8,643 nucleotides of DNA from Chloroflexota bacterium. GTDB taxonomy: Bacteria > Chloroflexota > Anaerolineae > B4-G1 > SLSP01. Below are positions 5,494-8,643 of this stretch, in pieces (within the stretch, counting starts at the first letter, position 1; every line of letters starts with the position of its first letter). Position numbers and translations under genes: made by a program. Under the pieces are notes generated by a model. That model was not told the DNA's origin. It was given only the letters and a program-made list of their open reading frames with translations, and did no database searches. The DNA is taken from the NCBI GenBank assembly GCA_012798275.1, contig JAAZNO010000305.1, positions 1 to 8,643 on the forward strand, given 5' to 3'.

Positions 5494-6213
5494 TTAGAGC
5501 GAGCTCTCCATAGCCAGAGCCACGGTCGGGTCAATCTTGATGCCGGGGCCCATGGTCGGAGCGACCGTAATGCGACGCACGTAGATCCCCTTCGCGCCCG
5601 ATGGCTTGACGCGGCGGATGGTCTCCATGATCGCGGCCAGATTGCCTACCAGATGCTCCGTCGGGAAGCTAGCCTTGCCAATCGGCAGATGAATGTTGCC
5701 GGTGCGGTCCAGGCGGTATTCCACACGGCCGGCCTTGGCATCTTTGAGGGCCCGCGGCAGGTCTTCAGGTTGTACGACGGTCCCCGTCTTGGGATTGGGC
5801 ATGAGGCCACGGCGACCCAACACCCGTCCCAACTTGCCGACTTTGGGCATCATCTGCGGCACGGCAATGGCGACGTCGAAATCCGTCCAACCGTCCAGAA
5901 TCTGCTTGATGCCATCATCATCGCTGATGACGAAATCCGCGCCGGCGTCGCGGGCCTGTTGCACCATATCGGGGGTGACGAACACCAGCACGCGCACCTG
6001 CTTGCCCAAACCGTAGGGCAGACCCACCACGCCACGGATTTGCTGATCCGCGCGGCGGGGATCCAACCCCATCCGCAAGTGCAGCTCGATCGTGGCATCG
6101 AAGGTAACGTAGCTGACCTCCTTAGCCAGCTTGAGCGCCTCTTCCGGGCCGTAGAGCTTCGTGGGCTCTACTTTTTGCACCACCTCTAAATATTTCTTTC
6201 CTCGTCTTGTCAT
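5494..6213 (-). CDS. rplA: Ribosomal protein uL1
   Basis: This 239-residue protein of the large-subunit L1 stalk helps release deacylated tRNA from the E site, and in many bacteria represses its own rplKA mRNA. Start MTRRGKKYLEVVQKVE is typical. Domain I carries TFDATIELHLRMGLDPRRADQQIRG (split by family pattern at 37-61). Domain II carries GADFVISDD and MPKVGKLGRVLGRRGLMPNPKTGTV. The C-terminal return to domain I has EYRLDRTGNIHLPIGKASF and KGIYVRRITVAPTMGPGI. Length is normal for the family. GAGGAG lies 7 nt before ATG. The gene follows rplK by 59 nt. Confidence 0.98.
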   Translation of the reverse strand: MTRRGKKYLEVVQKVEPTKLYGPEEALKLAKEVSYVTFDATIELHLRMGLDPRRADQQIRGVVGLPYGLGKQVRVLVFVTPDMVQQARDAGADFVISDDDGIKQILDGWTDFDVAIAVPQMMPKVGKLGRVLGRRGLMPNPKTGTVVQPEDLPRALKDAKAGRVEYRLDRTGNIHLPIGKASFPTEHLVGNLAAIMETIRRVKPSGAKGIYVRRITVAPTMGPGIKIDPTVALAMESSL

Positions 6214-6272
6214 GCTGACACTCCTCGTGGTAATAGCGGGATTGGTGACCCTTCCACTGGGGCGGTGTGATC

Positions 6273-6704
6273 TCAGCCTTCGATCACAATACCCATACTG
6301 CGGGCCGTGCCCGCGACCATTTTCTCCGCCGCTTCCAGATCGTTGGCGTTCAGATCCTGCAACTTCTGTTCGGCGATCTCACGCAGTTGTTTTCTGGTGA
6401 TACTGCCGACCTTGGCGCGATTGGGCTCAGCGGACCCACGCGGGACGCCGGCAGCCTTGCGCAACAATTCAGGAGTAGGGGGAGATTTCAACACGAAAGA
6501 GAATGATCCATCTTTGTAGATCGTGATTTCGGCCGGGACCACGGTGCCCACCATGCTGGCAGTTCGCGCATTGTATTCCTTGACGAATGCCATCAAGTTG
6601 ACACCATGCGGCGCCAATGTCGGGCCGATGGGGGGCGCGGGGTTGGCTTTACCGGCCTGGATTTGCAGCCTCACCACTGCTTTGACTTGCTTTTTCTTTG
6701 CCAT
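6273..6704 (-). CDS. rplK: Ribosomal protein uL11
   Basis: This 143-residue protein binds the GTPase-associated region of 23S rRNA with the L10-L12 stalk and is required for the RelA-type stringent response in bacteria that have it. The N-terminal domain shows the conserved [20 protein letters not shown] (17-36) and FVKEYNART. The linker has [18 protein letters not shown] (70-87). The C-terminal rRNA-binding domain has [19 protein letters not shown] and [12 protein letters not shown] at the end. GGGAG lies about 8 nt before ATG. It follows nusG by 54 nt, with a small hairpin in that gap. Confidence 0.98.
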   Translation of the reverse strand: MAKKKQVKAVVRLQIQAGKANPAPPIGPTLAPHGVNLMAFVKEYNARTASMVGTVVPAEITIYKDGSFSFVLKSPPTPELLRKAAGVPRGSAEPNRAKVGSITRKQLREIAEQKLQDLNANDLEAAEKMVAGTARSMGIVIEG

Positions 6705-6724
6705 CTATCTAACTCCCTACCTCT

Positions 6725-6742
6725 CTGGGGGACTAATCCCAG
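6725..6742 (-). promoter_or_regulatory. Hairpin in the rplK leader, candidate L1 operator
   Basis: On the minus strand the sequence between nusG and rplK folds as CTGGGA / TCCCCCAG with a TTAG loop and two extra C residues on the 3' side. It ends about 12 nt before the rplK Shine-Dalgarno. L1 represses rplKA in other bacteria by binding such a bulged stem in this position. The match here is by location and general shape only, so the call is tentative. Confidence 0.3.
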
Positions 6743-6758
6743 GCGCTTAATGAGACCT

Positions 6759-7643
6759 CTAAACCTTTTCCACCTGCAGAAAATCTAATTCCACCGGCGT
6801 TTCGCGGCCGAAGAAAGAGACCAGCACGCGCACTTTGGTGCGCTCCTCGTCAATGTCGTCCACGACGCCGATAAAATCCGCAAACGGGCCCTCGATAATG
6901 CGCACTTTTTGCCCCGGTTTGAAAGTCGCCCGCACCTGCGGGGCAGCGGCTTCCATACGCCGCAGGATGTTCTGCACCTGTTCGGGGCGCAACGGAACGG
7001 GGGCATTGCCCATGCCGACAAAACCGGTCACGCCGGGGGTATTGCGCACCACGTACCAGGAATCATCCGTGAGGGCCATCTGCACCATGATGTAGCCGGG
7101 ATACAGACAGCGCTCCACGGTGCGGCGCTTCCCTTCCTTGATTTCAATCTCCTCGACCGTCGGCACGACGACCTGGAAGATGAACTCCTGCATCCCCATG
7201 GAGTCAATCCGCTGTTCAAGATTGGATTTGACCTTTTGCTCGTAGCCGGAGTAGCAATGGATGATGTACCAGGCACGCTCATCCGTAGCCACTGCCTGTT
7301 CTTCCTCCCGCTCGGCGAAAGGATCGGGGAGCAGCTCGCCGGAGCCGGGAACAGGGGGCAACATCTCCGTCGGCGCGGCCGGCTCGCTTTCGGGTTCGAC
7401 CGCTTCTTCCTCGGCCCGCTCGGCCGGCTTCTCCGACGGCTCCTCCTCTTCCAGCTCCAACAGCGGCAGCGGCAATTCATCCAGAGTCTCGACTTCATCA
7501 GACTCCAGACCAAAGCGTGCCAGGAGATCATCGGTAGGCAGCGCCACGTCCTCAAAGCCGGCGATAGGCGTAAACAAATCGCCGCTATCGTCCTTCTCGT
7601 CGTTCAGCCGCTGCTCGTCCTCGAACGGATAATCCTCATCCAT
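6759..7643 (-). CDS. nusG: Transcription factor NusG with acidic N-terminal extension
   Basis: This 294-residue elongation factor binds the RNA polymerase clamp and couples it to Rho or the ribosome. The NGN domain runs from about 124 (WYIIHCYSGYEQKVKSNL at 125-142) to about 231, with RCLYPGYIMVQM (178-189) and VRNTPGVTGFVG (199-210). The KOW domain spans about 240-294 (FKPGQKVRIIEGPFADFIGV at 241-260). These two alone equal a normal bacterial NusG of about 170-180 residues. The first about 122 residues are extra: by hand count about 43 are Asp or Glu and only about 6 Lys or Arg, with many Pro, so probably disordered. ATG 7643 has AGAGG 7 nt upstream and the extension has no better internal start. 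It follows secE by 38 nt. Confidence 0.95.
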   Translation of the reverse strand: MDEDYPFEDEQRLNDEKDDSGDLFTPIAGFEDVALPTDDLLARFGLESDEVETLDELPLPLLELEEEEPSEKPAERAEEEAVEPESEPAAPTEMLPPVPGSGELLPDPFAEREEEQAVATDERAWYIIHCYSGYEQKVKSNLEQRIDSMGMQEFIFQVVVPTVEEIEIKEGKRRTVERCLYPGYIMVQMALTDDSWYVVRNTPGVTGFVGMGNAPVPLRPEQVQNILRRMEAAAPQVRATFKPGQKVRIIEGPFADFIGVVDDIDEERTKVRVLVSFFGRETPVELDFLQVEKV

Positions 7644-7681
7644 GCGTGTGCCTCTACCAAGCGTTAGCCGACTGGTCCGAC

Positions 7682-8005
7682 TCAGCCCTCTTCACTGCGG
7701 TTGATGAACACCGCCGCAACCACAATCGCTGCCAGCACCACGGCGGTGATGACGTAAGCCCATACGCTTTGCGTGATAATGCCGCCCAACATCCGCACGA
7801 AAACCAGGTCCAATAAACCCAGGAAAATGGCCATCCCCAAAGTAAAGGCCAGCACGATCTCGGTCAGATTCAGCGTTTCCTTCCGATCGGGCCAATGCAC
7901 CTTTTTCAGTTCCGCGCGCGTATCGCGAAGGTATTCCACTACCGGATTGGCCTTCTTCGGCGCCTCTTTCTTTTCTTGTCTCTCCTGTTTTTCCTGGTCC
8001 GTCAT
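7682..8005 (-). CDS. secE: Preprotein translocase subunit SecE
   Basis: This 107-residue inner-membrane subunit clamps SecY in the protein-export channel. A charged N-terminus (1-19) leads to the family signature VEYLRDTRAELKKVHWPDRK (23-42), with the amphipathic helix and the conserved KKVxWP. The core membrane helix follows at about 50-71 (IVLAFTLGMAIFLGLLDLVF). Most short SecEs end soon after this helix. Here a second hydrophobic segment (about 81-101, VWAYVITAVVLAAIVVAAVF) and a charged tail are added. Start: ATG 8005 has GGAGG 5 nt upstream. An upstream ATG at 8032 directly abuts a 14-bp hairpin and lacks a clear Shine-Dalgarno, so the longer forms are less likely. Confidence 0.92.
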   Translation of the reverse strand: MTDQEKQERQEKKEAPKKANPVVEYLRDTRAELKKVHWPDRKETLNLTEIVLAFTLGMAIFLGLLDLVFVRMLGGIITQSVWAYVITAVVLAAIVVAAVFINRSEEG

Positions 8006-8032
8006 ACGTCCCTCCGTACTTTGCCCTGACAT

Positions 8033-8068
8033 TTCAAGACACCGTCCCAGAGGCGACGGTGTCTTGAA
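8033..8068 (-). other. 14-bp perfect stem-loop between tRNA-Trp and secE
   Basis: TTCAAGACACCGTC (8033-8046) and GACGGTGTCTTGAA (8055-8068) pair perfectly around an 8-nt loop. On the minus strand it begins 14 nt after the tRNA-Trp 3' end and is not followed by a T-run (GAAATGTCAG follows), so it is a poor terminator. It would protect the 5' end of the secE mRNA after tRNA processing, or serve as an RNase III site. Confidence 0.75.
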
Positions 8069-8082
8069 GTTCAAAAATCAGG

Positions 8083-8155
8083 CAGGCGAGGCAGGAATCG
8101 AACCCGCAACCTACGGTTTTGGAGACCGTTGCTCTGCCAGTTGAGCTACTCGCCT
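8083..8155 (-). tRNA. trnW: tRNA-Trp (anticodon CCA)
   Basis: The minus strand gives AGGCGAG at the 5' acceptor and CTCGCCT at the 3' acceptor, D-arm TAGCTCAACTGGCAGAGCA, anticodon stem ACGGT/ACCGT around CTCCAAA (CCA at 8122-8120), and T-arm GCGGGTTCGATTCCTGC. The discriminator is G. The next bases are CCT, so the CCA tail is not encoded. The gene sits 9 nt after the rpmG stop, as in many bacteria where tRNA-Trp precedes secE. Confidence 0.97.
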
Positions 8156-8164
8156 ACTTCAACC

Positions 8165-8335
8165 TTATTTGGTCTCACGGTGCAGCGTATGACGCCGACA
8201 GCGCGGACAGTACTTCTTGATCTCCAAGCGCCCGGGATCGTTACGCCGATTCTTTTGGGTGGTGTAATTCTGCTCCTTGCACTCCGTGCAGGCCAGCGTG
8301 AGCACCATCCGTATTGCCTTCGTCTTCTTTGCCAT
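8165..8335 (-). CDS. rpmG: Ribosomal protein bL33 (zinc-binding form)
   Basis: This 56-residue large-subunit protein lies near the E site. CxxC pairs at C16/C19 (CTEC) and C43/C46 (CPRC) mark the zinc-ribbon C+ form, as opposed to zinc-free paralogues made under zinc limitation. Other typical parts are [19 protein letters not shown] (8-26), [11 protein letters not shown] (36-46) and HTLHRETK at the end. Start: ATG 8335, giving the standard MAKKTK N-terminus with GAGG about 9 nt upstream. A TTG at 8350 would add five unlike residues and overlap the Shine-Dalgarno. The gene lies between tRNA-Thr(GGU) and tRNA-Trp and its 3' mRNA end is probably made by RNase P at the tRNA. Confidence 0.96.
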   Translation of the reverse strand: MAKKTKAIRMVLTLACTECKEQNYTTQKNRRNDPGRLEIKKYCPRCRRHTLHRETK

Positions 8336-8361
8336 TGTGCATCGCCTCAAATTGCAATATC

Positions 8362-8379
8362 GAGAAAGAGCCCTTTCTC
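8362..8379 (-). other. 7-bp stem-loop between tRNA-Thr(GGU) and rpmG
   Basis: GAGAAAG (8362-8368) pairs perfectly with CTTTCTC (8373-8379) around a 4-nt loop, two nt after the tRNA 3' end. No T-run follows. It probably helps define or protect the junction between tRNA and mRNA, in the same relative place as the larger hairpin after tRNA-Trp. Confidence 0.6.
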
Positions 8380-8381
8380 TG

Positions 8382-8454
8382 AGCCCATGCTCGGATTCGA
8401 ACCGAGGACCCCTTTCTTACCAAGAAAGTGCTCTACCTGCTGAGCTACATGGGC
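8382..8454 (-). tRNA. trnT: tRNA-Thr (anticodon GGU)
   Basis: Minus strand acceptor GCCCATG/CATGGGC, D-arm TAGCTCAGCAGGTAGAGCA, anticodon stem CTTTC/GAAAG around TTGGTAA (GGT at 8421-8419), and T-arm CTCGGTTCGAATCCGAG. Discriminator T, then CTC, so no encoded CCA. It reads ACC and ACU codons. It lies 11 nt after tRNA-Tyr and 46 nt before rpmG. Confidence 0.97.
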
Positions 8455-8465
8455 CGGTGTTTGAG

Positions 8466-8548
8466 TGGGCAGAGGCGGATTCGAACCACCGAAGGCGTCA
8501 GCCAGCTGATTTACAGTCAGCCCCCTTTGGCCACTTGGGTATCTGCCC
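8466..8548 (-). tRNA. trnY: tRNA-Tyr (anticodon GUA)
   Basis: This class II tRNA of 83 nt has acceptor GGGCAGA/TCTGCCC on the minus strand. The anticodon stem GCTGA/TCAGC surrounds CTGTAAA (GTA at 8514-8512). A long variable arm (about TGGCTGACGCCTTC) and T-arm GGTTCGAATCC follow, as expected of bacterial tRNA-Tyr. Discriminator A, no encoded CCA. It is 8 nt downstream of tRNA-Thr(UGU). Confidence 0.97.
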
Positions 8549-8556
8549 GAATTTAA

Positions 8557-8629
8557 AGCCGACGGTGGGAATCGAACCCACGACCCTCCGCTTACAAGGC
8601 GGATGCTCCGCCGATTGAGCTACGTCGGC
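8557..8629 (-). tRNA. trnT: tRNA-Thr (anticodon UGU)
   Basis: Minus strand acceptor GCCGACG/CGTCGGC, D-arm TAGCTCAATCGGCGGAGCA, anticodon stem TCCGC/GCGGA around CTTGTAA (TGT at 8596-8594), and T-arm GTGGGTTCGATTCCCAC. Discriminator T, then TTT, so CCA must be added. It reads ACA (and ACG by wobble). It is the first gene after the promoter box at the window edge. Confidence 0.97.
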
Positions 8630-8637
8630 GCTGCATC

Positions 8638-8643
8638 ATTATA
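8638..8643 (-). promoter_or_regulatory. -10 box of the tRNA/rpmG/secE/nusG/rpl promoter
   Basis: The minus strand reads TATAAT exactly, ending 8 nt before the 5' end of tRNA-Thr(UGU). Start of transcription would fall at about 8631, leaving a 5' leader of one to three nt. The -35 box is outside the window, so the promoter is only half visible. Confidence 0.55.

Noticed and set aside
6759..7667. Open frames on the + strand and third minus frame across nusG
   Set aside because: They are shadows of nusG; the Ser-rich + strand frame at 7261-7632 mirrors the Glu-rich codons of the acidic extension.
8033..8068. Intrinsic terminator between tRNA-Trp and secE
   Set aside because: The stem is strong but no T-run follows on the minus strand, and on the + strand there is no gene to terminate.

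Overview
The window reads as a high-GC bacterial chromosome segment. A Chloroflexota (green non-sulfur, Anaerolineae-like) origin is my best guess. This rests on the protein flavour, the GC-rich intergenic hairpin repeats, and the tRNA/rpmG/secE/nusG/rplKAJL layout. It is an inference, not proven by any single marker here. Nearly everything is on the minus strand, so transcription runs from high to low coordinates.

Right half (about 8643 down to 4190): a translation and transcription supercluster. A perfect -10 hexamer sits at the very edge of the window. It is followed by tRNA-Thr(UGU), tRNA-Tyr(GUA), tRNA-Thr(GGU), rpmG (bL33, zinc type), tRNA-Trp(CCA), secE, nusG, rplK, rplA, an L10-leader RNA with an intrinsic attenuator, rplJ (TTG start behind a full Shine-Dalgarno) and rplL. 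A terminator hairpin closes the run. The order Thr(UGU)-Tyr-Thr(GGU)-Trp-secE-nusG-rplKAJL matches the thrU-tyrU-glyT-thrT-tufB / secE-nusG-rplKAJL arrangement known from E. coli, minus tRNA-Gly and with rpmG in the place of tufB. rpoBC does not follow rplL. Two proteins carry unusual additions: NusG has a roughly 120-residue acidic N-terminal extension, and SecE has a second C-terminal membrane segment.

Middle (about 4182 down to 1157): a separate three-gene operon with its own good promoter overlapping the tail of the ribosomal terminator. It encodes a divergent Lgt-fold membrane protein that appears to lack key Lgt residues, an EGY-type site-2 metalloprotease (HELSH), and a GT4 glycosyltransferase. 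The genes are joined by an ATGA overlap and a 4-nt gap. The membrane/envelope theme is clear but the joint function is not.

Left end (1 to 1156): the last 17 codons of an unidentified + strand gene, then a 444-nt gene-free stretch, then a + strand pyridoxamine-phosphate-oxidase-like flavoprotein gene convergent with the glycosyltransferase. The gene-free stretch holds two small palindromes, a compact element of three strong hairpins inside imperfect terminal inverted repeats, and a terminator-like stem followed by heptamer repeats just before the flavoprotein gene. Between the convergent genes lie four copies of TTGGGATAA (three direct, one inverted).

No CRISPR array, transposase or phage gene was seen. 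The most interesting unexplained items are the degenerate Lgt/S2P/GT operon, the NusG and SecE extensions, the stem-loops found only at tRNA-to-mRNA junctions, and the structured leader before the flavoprotein gene.
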